64,000 bases of DNA from Flavobacteriales bacterium 34_180_T64 (GCA_002162765.1 MAAR01000006.1:1-64000), one strand, 5' to 3'. Counted from the first letter of the stretch, positions 1 through 11,400 are shown. Numbers and translations are program-made. The notes: generated by a model not told the origin, from the letters alone.

Positions 1-3000
1 ATGGTAATACATCTACCTGTACTGCTAATGTTACTGTTCAAGATAATACGAACCCTACGGCTATTTGTCAAAACGCGACTGTTGTTTTAAATGCGGCTGG
101 GAATGGATCAATAACTACTTCTGATATTAATAACGGTTCTAATGATGCTTGTGGAATTGCTTCACTTTCTTTAAATACAACTTCTTTTGGTTGTGCTGAT
201 GTAGGTAACAATACCGTTACCCTTACTGTAACGGATACTAATGGTAATGTATCTACATGTAACGCAAATGTTACTGTTCAAGACAGTACGAACCCAACGG
301 CGGTTTGTCAAAATGCAACGGTTGTTTTAAATGCGGCTGGGCATGGGTCAATCACTACTGCTGATATTAATAACGGTTCTAATGATGCTTGTGGAATTGT
401 TTCACTGTCCTTAGATACTACATCTTTTGATTGTAGCGATATAGGTAATAATACGGTGACTCTTACTGTAACTGATACTAATGGTAATATATCTACCTGT
501 ACTGCTACTGTTACTGTTCAAGACAATACGAACCCTGATACTCCGACATTACCTTTAATTACAGGTCAATGTACTGCAACAGTACCAGTTCCAGTAATTT
601 CAGATATTTGTTCAGGTACTATAACAGGAACAACTTCTGATCCTTTAATTTACAATTCACAAGGTGCATTCGCTGTAACATGGAATTTTGATGATGGAAA
701 CGGAAATGATATCGATATAGTGCAGAATGTTTTAATAAATGATACAACTGATCCAGTCGCTATATGCCAAGATATAACTGTTCAATTAGATAATACCACA
801 GGAACAGCAACTATTACTGGTTCACAAATAAATAACGGATCCACAGATAATTGTGGTGTTATAAATTTTAGTGTATCTCAATCTTCATTTGACTGTACTA
901 ATATAGGTTCAAACGTAATCGTGCTTACCGTTGATGATGGTAATGGAAATACGGACACATGTACTGCGACCGTGACTATTACGAGTCCAAATATTAGTGG
1001 TGGTACTTTAACTGGATATTTAAATAATAATCAAACTATCGCTGATGCTGATGATTTAGTAGAAGTAACAGCTTGTCCAGATGAACCTCAAAATGCTACG
1101 TTCACATTAACTGGTCATACCGGTATAATTGCTAACTGGGAAACGTCAATAGATGGAGGAGTCAATTGGACTACTATTACAAATACAACAAATACATATT
1201 ACCATGCAGATATATTAGTTACAACATTGGTAAGAGCAGTTGTACAAATAGGATCATGCCAGGCGAATTCAACTATCGTAATAATGGCTGTAATTCCGCC
1301 AGACATTCCACCAACAATTATTGGTTCAGATTCTTTTAATATTTGTTTAGGTGCAGATATTACAGTTGTAGCACAAAGTGAATTTGGTATCAACCCAGGT
1401 TTTAATGAAGGTGGTATGTTTAACGAGGCTAACTTGAATAACTTTGGTTGGGAAGTTGACGGAGCTGCTGAAATGTCTGCAGGAGGAAGTAATACCAATG
1501 ACACCTATTGGAAAGAAACTACTGGTCCTAAGAAATTTAACGGACATTGCTACGAATCTCTAGATAATACCAAATTTGCAGTAGCTAGTGGAATTCCACA
1601 ATATGATGCTCCTGATCACACCATTTCACCTCTTACAACATTGGAAACAAATGTATTTAATACACTCGGTTTAAGTACTGCCATGCTGGAGTTTGATCAA
1701 GCATACTATCTAGAAACTGGTGCTTGGATTAGTGTAGAACTATCTTTAGATGGAGGCACCACTTATCCAATTACTTTAGACCCTGGAACAGAAATTGGTG
1801 GATCAAACCTTGTATTTGATTATACTGGTCCAAGTACTACTGGTTTTGCTGATGTAGGCTTCACCGGACAGTGCAATAATAATCAAGGGACTTATATTGA
1901 TCATGCTACAGAAATAGATTTACAAAATTATATTGGCTTAACGAATTTGAGAATTAGATTTTCTTATTACGGAACAGGAAATAGTTCATGGGCTATAGAC
2001 AATATTTCTATCCCTAATGCCCCAATAAATGAAATTATTGAATGGACGGATGAAACTGGTGCTGTTGTAACAACAGGATCTGCAACAACAATCACACCTG
2101 TTACTCCTGGAGTGCAAACGTATGGCGTTACCTCTTTAATTAATGGTTGTCGCTCAGACGGAAACGAAGGAACTGAATTTATTAACGTAAATGCAAGTCT
2201 TGCATACGCTGGTAAAGATATTATTCCAATTGCTGGTGAATGTGGGGAAACAACGATTAGTTTAAATGCTTTCGATAATAATTTAACTGCTGCTCAAAAT
2301 ATCACAAATGGAGCTTACGATAATAATTACATCACTGGTGTTTATCCCGGTACTGGAGAAGCAGGAGTTTGGTCTGTTGTTGCAACGCCATCTTCATGTG
2401 GATCAACTTATGCGTTTTCAAATATTGGAAACCCAAGAGCATCATTTAGTGGAGAAGCTGGTATCTATACATTAAGATGGACTGTTGCTGGATGCTCAAG
2501 TGATGTATTAGTAACATTAGATAATTGTAATACTGTTGATTTTGATGGTACAAACGATTATATAACATTTGAAGATAATTACGATATAAATTCTGCTTTC
2601 AGTATTGAAACTTGGGTGAAACCAAATTCAATAATTGGTACGCAGTCAATCATTTCAAAAAGAGATGCGGATAATTTAACAACTGGATTCGATTTAAGAC
2701 TTACTAATAGTACGTTATCATTTAATTGGAATAATGGTGGAACGATTACTTCACCTTTTGCTTTAACGACTAGTAGATGGTATCATATAGCGGTAACATT
2801 CTCTTCTGGAAATTATAATTTATATATTGACGGAATCAAAGTAAAATCTCAAGCGGGTTCTGCTCCAACCTTAAACAACAATAAATTCTTAGCAGGAGCT
2901 ATGGATGATACAGTTACTAATAGGCCTCTAAATTATTTTAATGGCTGGTTAGATGAAATTCGTATTTGGAACACGTCTATTACTCAAGATCAACTGAGAC

Positions 3001-5102
3001 AAATGATGAACCAACAAATTCAAAGTAATGGAAATGCGGTTAGAGGAGAAATTGTGCCACTTGATGTTCCAGGCGTAAATTGGACGAATTTAGATGGATA
3101 TTATAGAATGGATATTAATTGTGGTCGATTAACTACTATGGTTGGAACTGTAGATGGTAAATTGAGAAACATGTATACGTCTCTTCAGGAAACTGCACCA
3201 ATTCCTTACACGTCGAGAGTTGATGGTCAAAATTGGGCAACAGACAATACATGGACTCATTTTAGTGTTTGGGATGCTCCAAATAGCATAGGTGTTGATG
3301 GCTCAACCCAAATTGATTGGAATATTACACAAATATCACACAATATCAACTCTGGCAATAAAGATATAACTGTACTTGGTTTAATTTCTGATACAACGAA
3401 CAAAGAATTGACTATTACAGACCCTTCAACGTCTCAAGATGAAACTAATGATGGTCAAAGCTTAAGAGTCACTCATTATTTAGAGTTAGATGGAAATATA
3501 GACTTAGTTGGTGAGTCACAGCTTTTACAAGATGAAGGAAGTATTCTTGCAATTTCGAGTGCTGGTAAACTAGAACGGGATCAACAAGGGTCAGCCAATT
3601 TGTATAATTATAATTATTGGTCTTCTCCTGTTACCTTAACTGGTTCAGCGGTAAATAACGGAAATTACTCAGTGGCGCAAGTTATCAACGATGGTACAAA
3701 TTCCAATAATCCTTTAAGTCCTAGTAATTGGACTACTGGCCAAGACGCTAATCCTAGCACAACTCCTATTACCATGAGTAGCAGATGGCTATATGCCTAT
3801 GAAAATTATGTAGTTGATTCTTATGCTTCTTGGAGAGGTCTTACGGAAAATGACGTCTTAGCAACAGGATTAAGTTTTACTATGAAAGGCAGTGGTGTTG
3901 GTGGAAACCCTTTTGCTGGTGCTCAAAACTACGTGTTTATAGGAAAACCAAATAACGGAACTATATCTACTCCAATTACTATAGGTAATCAAGCATTAGT
4001 GGGTAACCCATATGCGTCTTCTATTGATGCTGTTGAATTTATTTTAGATAATATCCCTGGAGGAAATGTAGGAACATCTCAAAGTATTGATGGAACACTA
4101 TATTTCTGGGAACACTATATATCGAATTTCACACATGTACTTGAAGATTATGAAGGTGGTTATGCTGCATATAATTTAACTGGTGGAAACGCAGCTGTTG
4201 CTCCTTCACTAGTAAGCGGAAATGGAACACCTTCTAAAATCCCTGGACGATATGTTCCAGTTACTCAAGGATTCTTTGTAACTGCAAGTAATCTTGGAGG
4301 AAATGTTACATTCCATAATGACCAAAGAGCTTTCGTTAGAGAAACCTCAGGTAACTCCTCTTTTTTGAGAACCAGTACTGTGAACACTAGTAATGAAGAA
4401 TCAGTTAATAACGACATCCAAAGAGTTCGATTGGAATTCATCTCTCCAGAAGGTGTTATAAGACCACTTTTATTAGGTTTTGTGCCAAACAATTTAGCTA
4501 GCGATGCTTTCGATTATGGGTATGATGCTGAAAATTCTGATTATGGATTACCTAATGATATGTCTTGGATGATCGAAGACAAATCCTATGTGATTCAAGG
4601 AGTTGGGGATTTTGATGTAGAAAAACAATATCCTTTAGGACTATTTTTATCAACTTCAGGAACCATAGAAATAGCACTTAAAAGTTTAGAGAATTTTGAA
4701 AACCCCATTGATGTTTTTGTCTATGATTCTCTCTTAGAAACCTATACTCCTATCAACGATCTAAACTATCAAATAAGTTTAGATGCTGAAGATTATATCG
4801 ATAGATTCTACATCACTTTTAGTTCAGAAGATGACACTTTAAGTCTTACTGAAGCTAGAATTGATGAATTATTCTATTATTATTCAAACGTTAGAGGCAA
4901 TATAGTCGTTCTAAATCCGAATTCTAATACGCTTAAATCTATTGAAATATTCAATATTCTAGGACAGTCGCTTTTGACAATTGATGATGTAATTACGACG
5001 TCCTATTCAGAATATGAAGTTGAAAATTTAAGTACTGGAACCTATATTATTAAAATACATACTGAAAGTGGTTCAGTATCTAAAAAAGTCTTAGTGGAAT
5101 GA
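1..5102 (+). CDS. Giant T9SS-secreted surface protein with HYR-like repeats and LamG domain (5' end outside window)
   Basis: The reading frame is open from the first bases (codons begin at position 3), so the gene is partial at its 5' end; the GTG at 456 lies inside a repeat and is not the start. Domains in order: hyalin-repeat-like units of about 80 residues (3-242, 243-482, a third that diverges after ~540, and a degenerate one at ~740-990); a jelly-roll-like region with many Gly/Trp/Asp (~1400-2010); a LamG/concanavalin-like domain starting at 'VDFDGTNDYITF' (~2535-2975); a long beta-rich region; and a C-terminal type A sorting domain ending 'SGSVSKKVLVE' (~4870-5099). Proteins of this kind are exported by the type IX system and anchored on or released from the surface, often as adhesins or gliding-related proteins; the ligand cannot be told. 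It is convergent with hisS, with a shared terminator between them. Confidence 0.9.
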   Translation, partial: GNTSTCTANVTVQDNTNPTAICQNATVVLNAAGNGSITTSDINNGSNDACGIASLSLNTTSFGCADVGNNTVTLTVTDTNGNVSTCNANVTVQDSTNPTAVCQNATVVLNAAGHGSITTADINNGSNDACGIVSLSLDTTSFDCSDIGNNTVTLTVTDTNGNISTCTATVTVQDNTNPDTPTLPLITGQCTATVPVPVISDICSGTITGTTSDPLIYNSQGAFAVTWNFDDGNGNDIDIVQNVLINDTTDPVAICQDITVQLDNTTGTATITGSQINNGSTDNCGVINFSVSQSSFDCTNIGSNVIVLTVDDGNGNTDTCTATVTITSPNISGGTLTGYLNNNQTIADADDLVEVTACPDEPQNATFTLTGHTGIIANWETSIDGGVNWTTITNTTNTYYHADILVTTLVRAVVQIGSCQANSTIVIMAVIPPDIPPTIIGSDSFNICLGADITVVAQSEFGINPGFNEGGMFNEANLNNFGWEVDGAAEMSAGGSNTNDTYWKETTGPKKFNGHCYESLDNTKFAVASGIPQYDAPDHTISPLTTLETNVFNTLGLSTAMLEFDQAYYLETGAWISVELSLDGGTTYPITLDPGTEIGGSNLVFDYTGPSTTGFADVGFTGQCNNNQGTYIDHATEIDLQNYIGLTNLRIRFSYYGTGNSSWAIDNISIPNAPINEIIEWTDETGAVVTTGSATTITPVTPGVQTYGVTSLINGCRSDGNEGTEFINVNASLAYAGKDIIPIAGECGETTISLNAFDNNLTAAQNITNGAYDNNYITGVYPGTGEAGVWSVVATPSSCGSTYAFSNIGNPRASFSGEAGIYTLRWTVAGCSSDVLVTLDNCNTVDFDGTNDYITFEDNYDINSAFSIETWVKPNSIIGTQSIISKRDADNLTTGFDLRLTNSTLSFNWNNGGTITSPFALTTSRWYHIAVTFSSGNYNLYIDGIKVKSQAGSAPTLNNNKFLAGAMDDTVTNRPLNYFNGWLDEIRIWNTSITQDQLRQMMNQQIQSNGNAVRGEIVPLDVPGVNWTNLDGYYRMDINCGRLTTMVGTVDGKLRNMYTSLQETAPIPYTSRVDGQNWATDNTWTHFSVWDAPNSIGVDGSTQIDWNITQISHNINSGNKDITVLGLISDTTNKELTITDPSTSQDETNDGQSLRVTHYLELDGNIDLVGESQLLQDEGSILAISSAGKLERDQQGSANLYNYNYWSSPVTLTGSAVNNGNYSVAQVINDGTNSNNPLSPSNWTTGQDANPSTTPITMSSRWLYAYENYVVDSYASWRGLTENDVLATGLSFTMKGSGVGGNPFAGAQNYVFIGKPNNGTISTPITIGNQALVGNPYASSIDAVEFILDNIPGGNVGTSQSIDGTLYFWEHYISNFTHVLEDYEGGYAAYNLTGGNAAVAPSLVSGNGTPSKIPGRYVPVTQGFFVTASNLGGNVTFHNDQRAFVRETSGNSSFLRTSTVNTSNEESVNNDIQRVRLEFISPEGVIRPLLLGFVPNNLASDAFDYGYDAENSDYGLPNDMSWMIEDKSYVIQGVGDFDVEKQYPLGLFLSTSGTIEIALKSLENFENPIDVFVYDSLLETYTPINDLNYQISLDAEDYIDRFYITFSSEDDTLSLTEARIDELFYYYSNVRGNIVVLNPNSNTLKSIEIFNILGQSLLTIDDVITTSYSEYEVENLSTGTYIIKIHTESGSVSKKVLVE
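3..542 (+). repeat. 240-bp tandem repeats (HYR-like units) inside the T9SS gene
   Basis: Units begin at 3, 243 and 483, each opening with codons for G-N-x-S-T-C. Units one and two align without gaps over 240 bp and are roughly 85% identical by eye. The third follows the consensus for only about 54 bp before changing. Each unit carries the motifs TVTVQD, NPTA-CQN, NDACGI and TLTVTDTNGN. The array continues upstream of the window, so the copy number is unknown. Confidence 0.9.
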
Positions 5103-5130
5103 TAACCCAATAACTTTAAGATTTTAATTC

Positions 5131-5162
5131 AAATAAGCCTCGAAGTTATTCGAGGCTTATTT
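5131..5162. terminator. Bidirectional terminator between T9SS gene and hisS
   Basis: A perfect 14-bp inverted repeat (5131-5144 and 5149-5162) surrounds a GTTA loop, with A-rich DNA on the left and T-rich DNA on the right. It lies between two convergent genes and touches the hisS stop codon, so it can end transcription from both sides. Confidence 0.85.
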
Positions 5163-6544
5163 TATTGTAATGCGTCAATAAGTTGTTCTATGGAAAGTGT
5201 ACGTTGTTCACCAGAATTCATGTGTTTCAATGTGAACGTATTTGATTTCATTTCGGCATCTCCAACTAGAACCACAAACGCTATATTGCTCTTGTTCGCA
5301 AAATTCATTTGCTTTTTCATATGCTTATTCGAAGTTATAGCATCTGGATACAATTCAGCACTAATACCAGCTAATCTAAGAGATTTTATAGCTTTAGAAC
5401 ATGCCATTGCTTCCTTTGTGCCAAAGTTAATAAACATCGCCTTTACAGTAGTTGTTATTGTTTCTGGAAAGAGGTTAAGCGACTCAAGTACTAAGTAGAT
5501 GCGATCTAAACCAAAACTAATACCGACACCACTTACATCCTTAAGTCCAAAAATACCAGTAAGATCATCGTAACGACCACCTCCACCAATAGAGCCCATG
5601 TCTACACCTTTTGGTGCCGAAACTTCATAAATAGCCCCCGTATAATAATTTAAACCGCGTGCTAAAGTGACATCTAGTTCTAAAAATGCCGTTTCTAATC
5701 CCAATTCAGAAATTGCAGAATTTATAAATTCTAATTCTTCAATTCCCTTTTTACCTTCTTCAGAATCAGATAAAATTGCTTGTAATTCAATTATTTGATC
5801 AGCGAAGCTTCCTTTTAAAACGAACAATGGTTGTAATTTATCAATTCCCGATTGTGGAATCCCTTTATTAAGCATTTCCTCTTTAACTTTCTCAGCTCCT
5901 ATCTTATCTAGCTTATCTAAAGCAACCGTAAAATCAATCAATTTATCTTGTGCACCAATGACTTCTGCAATTCCAGATAATATCTTTCTATTATTAATTT
6001 TAATCGTCACGTCTTTCAATTTTAATGCAAAAAATACGGCATCATACAATTGTACAAACTCAACTTCTTGCCAGAGCGACTTACTACCTACTACATCTGC
6101 GTCACACTGATAAAACTCTCTAAATCGTCCTTTTTGTGGCCTGTCTGCTCTCCATACAGGTTGAATTTGATAGCGTTTAAACGGAAACGTGATGTCATTT
6201 TGGTGCTGCACTACATATCTTGCAAAAGGAACTGTTAAGTCATATCGTAAGGCCTTTTCCGAAATCCTTGATGTCATTTTAACAGCATTTTTAGAGGCAT
6301 ACAACGCCTCATCTACTTTTGATAAATAATCTCCAGAATTCAATATTTTAAAGATCAAACGATCACCTTCTTCTCCATACTTACCCATTAAGGTATCCGA
6401 ATTCTCAAAACTTGGGGTTTCTATAGGTTGAAATCCAAAGCGCTCAAATTGCTGCTTTATTGTAGAAAAAATATAATTGCGCTTGGCAACTGTTTCAGGG
6501 TTAAAATCTCTAGTCCCTTTTGGTATGCTCGGTTTTTGTGCCAT
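5162..6544 (-). CDS. hisS: Histidine--tRNA ligase
   Basis: Class II aminoacyl-tRNA synthetase (460 residues) that charges tRNA-His in the cytoplasm. The N-terminus has 'PKGTRDFNPE' (residues 8-17). Motif 1 lies near residues 35-65, the histidine-binding region around 'RYDLTVPFARY' (100-110), and motif 2 around 'GRFREFYQCD' (139-148). The histidine-specific 'LARGLNYYTG' and 'GGGGRYDDL' follow, then motif 3 'GISFGLDRI'; the C-terminal ~90 residues form the anticodon-binding domain. Length is normal for the family, and the ATG start is directly before the conserved N-terminus. A TAAATTTG (-7 type) element on the minus strand at 6602-6609 may be the promoter. Confidence 0.97.
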   Translation of the reverse strand: MAQKPSIPKGTRDFNPETVAKRNYIFSTIKQQFERFGFQPIETPSFENSDTLMGKYGEEGDRLIFKILNSGDYLSKVDEALYASKNAVKMTSRISEKALRYDLTVPFARYVVQHQNDITFPFKRYQIQPVWRADRPQKGRFREFYQCDADVVGSKSLWQEVEFVQLYDAVFFALKLKDVTIKINNRKILSGIAEVIGAQDKLIDFTVALDKLDKIGAEKVKEEMLNKGIPQSGIDKLQPLFVLKGSFADQIIELQAILSDSEEGKKGIEELEFINSAISELGLETAFLELDVTLARGLNYYTGAIYEVSAPKGVDMGSIGGGGRYDDLTGIFGLKDVSGVGISFGLDRIYLVLESLNLFPETITTTVKAMFINFGTKEAMACSKAIKSLRLAGISAELYPDAITSNKHMKKQMNFANKSNIAFVVLVGDAEMKSNTFTLKHMNSGEQRTLSIEQLIDALQ

Positions 6545-6674
6545 TAGATGTTATTTACTCACAAAAATATTATAATTTTTATTGGGAGTCCTATGTTATT
6601 TCAAATTTATAGTAACTTTATTGTGTTTTAATAGTCTTATAGTAAATTATCCTTAAACTCATCAAACAAAATTT

Positions 6675-7916
6675 ATGTTTTCATTAGCCAGAGAGAATAT
6701 TAGAATTGCTTTCGATTCTATTAAAAGTCAATTGCTACGGACTATTTTAACTGTTTTGATTATAGCCATTGGAATTACTGCATTAGTTGGTATTTTGAGT
6801 GCAGTTTCTGCCCTTGAAAACACCATTTCTAGCGACTTCTCTTCAATGGGAGCCAATACCTTCAACATTCAACGCTATGAATTTGGTACACGACGACAAA
6901 GTGGTAGAGAACGTCAAAAAACAAATCCAGTCATCAGCTATAGAAATGTCAAAGATTTTGAAGAAACCTATAATTTCCCATATACAAAAACCTCTTTATC
7001 ATTTACAGGCACTAGAGCTGCAGAGGTAAAACATGAAAACAAGAAGACAGATCCTGAGGCTTCTATATTAGGAGTTAATGAACAATTTATATCCAATTCG
7101 GGATTGGAAGTGGTTGAAGGTCGGGAATTAAATTATTTTGATATTCAAAATAATAATAGTGTTTGTGTTATAGGAAGCGATCTTAAAAAAGCATTATTAA
7201 AGGACGTTAACCCAATTAACAAAACCATAAGTGTTAGGGGGGCAAAATTTAAGGTCATAGGCGTTTTAAAATCTAAAGGCGCAACATTTGGAAATAATCA
7301 AGATTTAAGAGTCCTAATGCCAATTCAAAAGGCAAGAACTCTTTTTACGAATGCAAATATCAACTATAATTTAAGTATTAAGACTGATAAAAAAGACATG
7401 CTAGAAGGTGCTCAAGATGAGGCTATTTTGCTTTTTAGAAATATAAGAGGGCTAAATCCCGTAGAGGAAAATAATTTCGGATTAGAACGCAGTGATGATT
7501 TAATTAATAGAATTGGATCGATTACACAGTATTTATATATTGCGGCATGGATAATTAGTATTATAACCATTTTTGGATCGTCAATTGCCTTGATGAATAT
7601 TCTATTTGTTTCTGTTTCTGATCGTACCAGAGAGATTGGAATAAGAAAGGCTATAGGCGCAAAACGTAAAACGATTGCCTTTCAATTTTTCCTAGAAGCT
7701 ATTATAATTGGTCAATTGGGAGGAATACTTGGAATTATTTTAGGGGTCCTTATTGGAATGATTGTATCTGCAATTGCTAAATTCCAATTTGCAATTCCAT
7801 GGTTAGCCATGTTTAGCGCTTTTACAATAGCCTTTATTGTTGCCATTGTTGCCGGATTACTTCCAGCCATTAAAGCAGCTAAATTAGATCCAATTGAATC
7901 TTTACGATACGAATAA
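6675..7916 (+). CDS. ABC transporter permease, MacB/FtsX type
   Basis: Inner-membrane protein of 413 residues. A first membrane helix (~18-40) is followed by a periplasmic MacB_PCD-like domain (~45-280) and an FtsX domain with three more helices. The cytoplasmic loop 'DRTREIGIRKAIGAKRKTI' between helices 2 and 3 is the usual ATPase coupling segment of this family. Relatives move lipids, peptides or lipoproteins, or transmit force to enzymes outside the membrane. No ATPase or membrane-fusion gene adjoins it, so its partner must be encoded elsewhere and its substrate is unknown. It ends 2 bp before the convergent neighbour's stop codon. Confidence 0.9.
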   Translation: MFSLARENIRIAFDSIKSQLLRTILTVLIIAIGITALVGILSAVSALENTISSDFSSMGANTFNIQRYEFGTRRQSGRERQKTNPVISYRNVKDFEETYNFPYTKTSLSFTGTRAAEVKHENKKTDPEASILGVNEQFISNSGLEVVEGRELNYFDIQNNNSVCVIGSDLKKALLKDVNPINKTISVRGAKFKVIGVLKSKGATFGNNQDLRVLMPIQKARTLFTNANINYNLSIKTDKKDMLEGAQDEAILLFRNIRGLNPVEENNFGLERSDDLINRIGSITQYLYIAAWIISIITIFGSSIALMNILFVSVSDRTREIGIRKAIGAKRKTIAFQFFLEAIIIGQLGGILGIILGVLIGMIVSAIAKFQFAIPWLAMFSAFTIAFIVAIVAGLLPAIKAAKLDPIESLRYE

Positions 7917-7918
7917 TT

Positions 7919-8389
7919 CTAGCCAATAAGATTTTCAAAATAGGTATAAAGCTCCCCTTTTGTAATAGATCCCCCTTGTTGAATGAGTTTAAATTTATCT
8001 AACTGACTGTCATCAGAATAGTCTTTGTCGGCATTAAAAAACTCAACATCATCATTCATCAAATTTTGTCTTAACCATTCAAATCCGTCTTGAGTAGTGA
8101 TATCAATAGATGTATCCGTAATTTTTAAAGCAATCACATGCATTTGTGCTTCAGTTAAATGAAATAAATGCAACTGCTGTGGAGAGATATGTTCAATATA
8201 CTGCACTTGATTTAAAACACCTTCCCATATCAAATCACTAAACATATCTAATTCTTGTTCAGCCAATTCCGGTCTATTCGCTTTTAAATTTGTCCATTCG
8301 TCAGCAGTTATGGACTGTGTTGCTAAAAAATTTATAAACTCTTTATGCAGTTCTTCAAATTGTTCTTTAGAAAGTCTTGAATATTTCAT
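7919..8389 (-). CDS. Conserved flavobacterial hypothetical protein (DUF6495-like)
   Basis: Acidic soluble protein of 156 residues without signal peptide or membrane helix. The opening 'MKYSRLSKEQFEELHKEFINFLA' and the 'WTNLKANRPELAEQELDMFSDLIWEGVL' region look like a family I remember from Flavobacteriia as DUF6495; the assignment is from memory and its function is unknown. It starts with ATG and lies downstream of, and on the same strand as, the TonB-dependent receptor, but a strong terminator at 8404-8437 separates the two. It is convergent with the permease, with only 2 bp between stop codons. Confidence 0.75.
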   Translation of the reverse strand: MKYSRLSKEQFEELHKEFINFLATQSITADEWTNLKANRPELAEQELDMFSDLIWEGVLNQVQYIEHISPQQLHLFHLTEAQMHVIALKITDTSIDITTQDGFEWLRQNLMNDDVEFFNADKDYSDDSQLDKFKLIQQGGSITKGELYTYFENLIG

Positions 8390-8403
8390 GTGATGTTGTT
8401 ATA

Positions 8404-8437
8404 TAAAAAATGCGCTCTTAAAATTAAGAGCGCAAAT
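8404..8437 (-). terminator. Terminator of the Oar-like receptor gene
   Basis: A perfect 11-bp inverted repeat (8411-8421 / 8424-8434) with a 2-nt centre is followed on the minus strand by ATTTTTTAT. It lies 26 bp after the stop codon of the receptor gene at 8460. Confidence 0.8.
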
Positions 8438-8459
8438 TTAATACTATTTTTTAGTTTTA

Positions 8460-11400
8460 TTAGAAAATATATCGAATTCCAAACTGCATTTGCCATCTAG
8501 AAGCTAAACTTGAATCATATCCAAACGTTTCCTTTTGATTAGGATTAAACGTATAAGTAGGTGTGCCAGTATTATCAACTGATACAGCCAATGGTTGAAC
8601 ATTGTTTGGTTGCTGGATTAATCCCCAATCACTATTGATTAAGTTTCCAATATTTAATATATCAACGCTTAATTGTATCGTATTTGTTTTTCCTCCACCA
8701 ACATTGAATTTATAATCTTGAAGAATTTTTAGATCAACTCTACTCCTCCATGGTGATAAAGCGCCATAGCGTTCAGCATAGCTTCCTCTATTATCACTTA
8801 AATAATCATCTTGTTGAACAAATTTTTCTAAGGCATCTCTTTGCTCATTCTGCTCTGTAGGAGACCCTGTGAATTCCATTTGTCCAATCTCACTTGAGGT
8901 CGGTATGTAAATAAGGTCATTATTAACACCATCTCCAAAATTAACACCATCATTATTGATATTTCCTGCATAAGTATAGCTGAAACGCCCACCTCGAGCA
9001 TACTCAAAAAATGAGGATAAAGTCGTGCTCCATTTGTCATTGCCATAAGTCCATTTTTTACTGACAACTCCAATAAATCTATGTGTATCTCCATACTTAG
9101 AAAATGCCAATACGTCATCATTTTGATTACCCAAAACAGGATTACCATTAGAGGCATCACTTGTAATTTCAGCTTCTATGGAGTTAACATCCTTAGAGTT
9201 TAAATAACTATAAGCCAACATGGTATATAAACCATTATTAAAGTTTTTTTGTGCTTTAACCGAGGCATTCCAAATACGTCCTTTATCTGAATTTGTAAAT
9301 ACATAAGCAGAGTTACCTCCCTTATCGGCAGCAGTATAAACTGGTCTTTGGTCAAAAGAAGTGTTCAATGTTCCACTTGGAGATCCTAATAAACCCCAAT
9401 TTTGTACATGAGCACCATTAGTATCTTTAGTGTAAGCAATATCTCCAGTTAAAATCACTCCATTTTCAAGTTTGTAATCTACACCTATATTAGTACGCCA
9501 AACTTGTGGAAACTTATAATCTGGATCAACACTTTGTAAAAACCCTGCTCCTGGATTTCCGATTTGATTTCCTAACCAAACAAATGGGAAACGGCCCGTA
9601 AATAATCCTGATCCTCCACGTATTTGAAACGTATTATCACCTCTAACATCATAATTAAAACCAACTCTCGGAGAAATCAACCAATCATTTGTTGGCATTT
9701 GAGTATTATCAATTGAAACCGTTTTTCCAGTATTTGGATTATAATAAGTGAGATTGGGGTTATAGTCAAAAGTTCTATCGATTACTTCCTGTGCTTTTTC
9801 AGCAGAATCAAAGAATAAAGGTTTATCAAATCGCACACCATACGTTAATTTAAATTTTTCGGAGACACTCCACTCATCTTGTAGATAAAATGCTAATTGA
9901 CCAACATTTACTTCAGCCAAAGCCCAACCTCCAGGAGTTCCATCTGGGACACTATTATTAGCCGCAAAAGTAGTTTCCGCATTTGCTATTGTATTCACAT
10001 AATCACTAGCATCAAAATCATTAATGTCTACACTTCCAAAAACATCGAATCCATAACTAACTAGATTAAACGAATTATCAAATTTAAATTTTTCGAAAGA
10101 AAAACCAACCGTATAGGTATGGTCTCCTTTAAAGAAATTTAAATTATTAGAAAACTGAAGTACTTTTTGATCTAATCTATTATGAATCGAAAACGGCTCA
10201 TGACCAACCATAATATAAGATGACCCATCTTTAGTAATTGCAATTGTCGGCGCAGGTGTTGAAAACGGGTTTCTGAAATCATCAAAATGTGTATAACCAA
10301 ATTGAAATTTATTAGATGTACTATTCGATAATGTCGAATTCAATTCGACTTGAATTGACTTTAAATTATTATTAATTTGATATCCTGAATTTTCGAATTG
10401 TAATGTAGAAGCACTTGGTCCTCCAAAATTAAATGCTGTTGGATGTCTAGGTTTATCCTTAGATGCCTTTAAAAAATTATAAATAACAGCTAATCGATTA
10501 TTATCATTTATATTCCAATCGAGTTTAAAGATCCCTTTTTCCGATTCAGATTTATGTGTAAACCCTTCATAAGCACCCGTATTATAATCTATATCAGAAA
10601 ACGCTTGTTGAATAGCTATTAAGTCTGATTCTAAAACTCTAGATTCGTTAATACCTATAACTCCATCTTCATTGTTTGGAACCCAACCATTCGTTCCCAA
10701 ATCTGAACGATCGTCTTTTTCGAAATTCACAAAAAAGAATAATTTATTTTTAATGATGGGTCCACCAATGCTTACGCCATATTGAGTCTGCTCTAATTCA
10801 GGAACAAACAATTCTTCTCCTTTAATTTTATTACCAGTTAGGTCTTGGTTTCTAAAAAACATATAAGCAGTTCCATGAAATTCGTTGGTACCACTTTTGG
10901 TTACAGCATTAACAGAAGCACCAGTAAAACCTGATTGTGTAACATCGTAAGGTGCAGTAGATATGGAAATCTGGTCAATGGCATCAAGTGAAATAGGTTG
11001 TGAATCTGTTTGCCCACCAGGTGTTGGTGAATCCAAACCAAAAGGATTGTTAAAAATAGCACCATCCAAAGAAAAGTTATTATACTGATCATTTCTCCCG
11101 CCAAACGAATTTCCACTCGCAGTAGGTTCCAATCTCGTAAAATCGGAGGCTGAACGTGAAATCGTAGGCAAGCGAGTTAATTCTCTACGTCCAACACTTG
11201 TTTCAGCACCTGTACGATCACTTCCAAACGTTCCAGTGCCTCCTGTTGCCGTTATAACAACCGTATCTAGAGTTTCACTGTCAGCAACCATTGTATGGTC
11301 ATAATCATGGGTTTTTCCTAAGGTAAGATAAACATCACTAAAGGTTTGTTCCTTATACCCTACATAACTTATAGTTATGGTGTATGGACCACCAACTCTC

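Noticed and set aside
3-990. CRISPR-like array suggested by periodic repeats
   Set aside because: The period is 240 bp, the units are coding throughout and there are no short palindromic repeats with unique spacers.
456-5102. GTG at 456 as start of the T9SS gene
   Set aside because: The same frame is open and coding, with matching repeats, up to the window edge; the GTG lies within a repeat.
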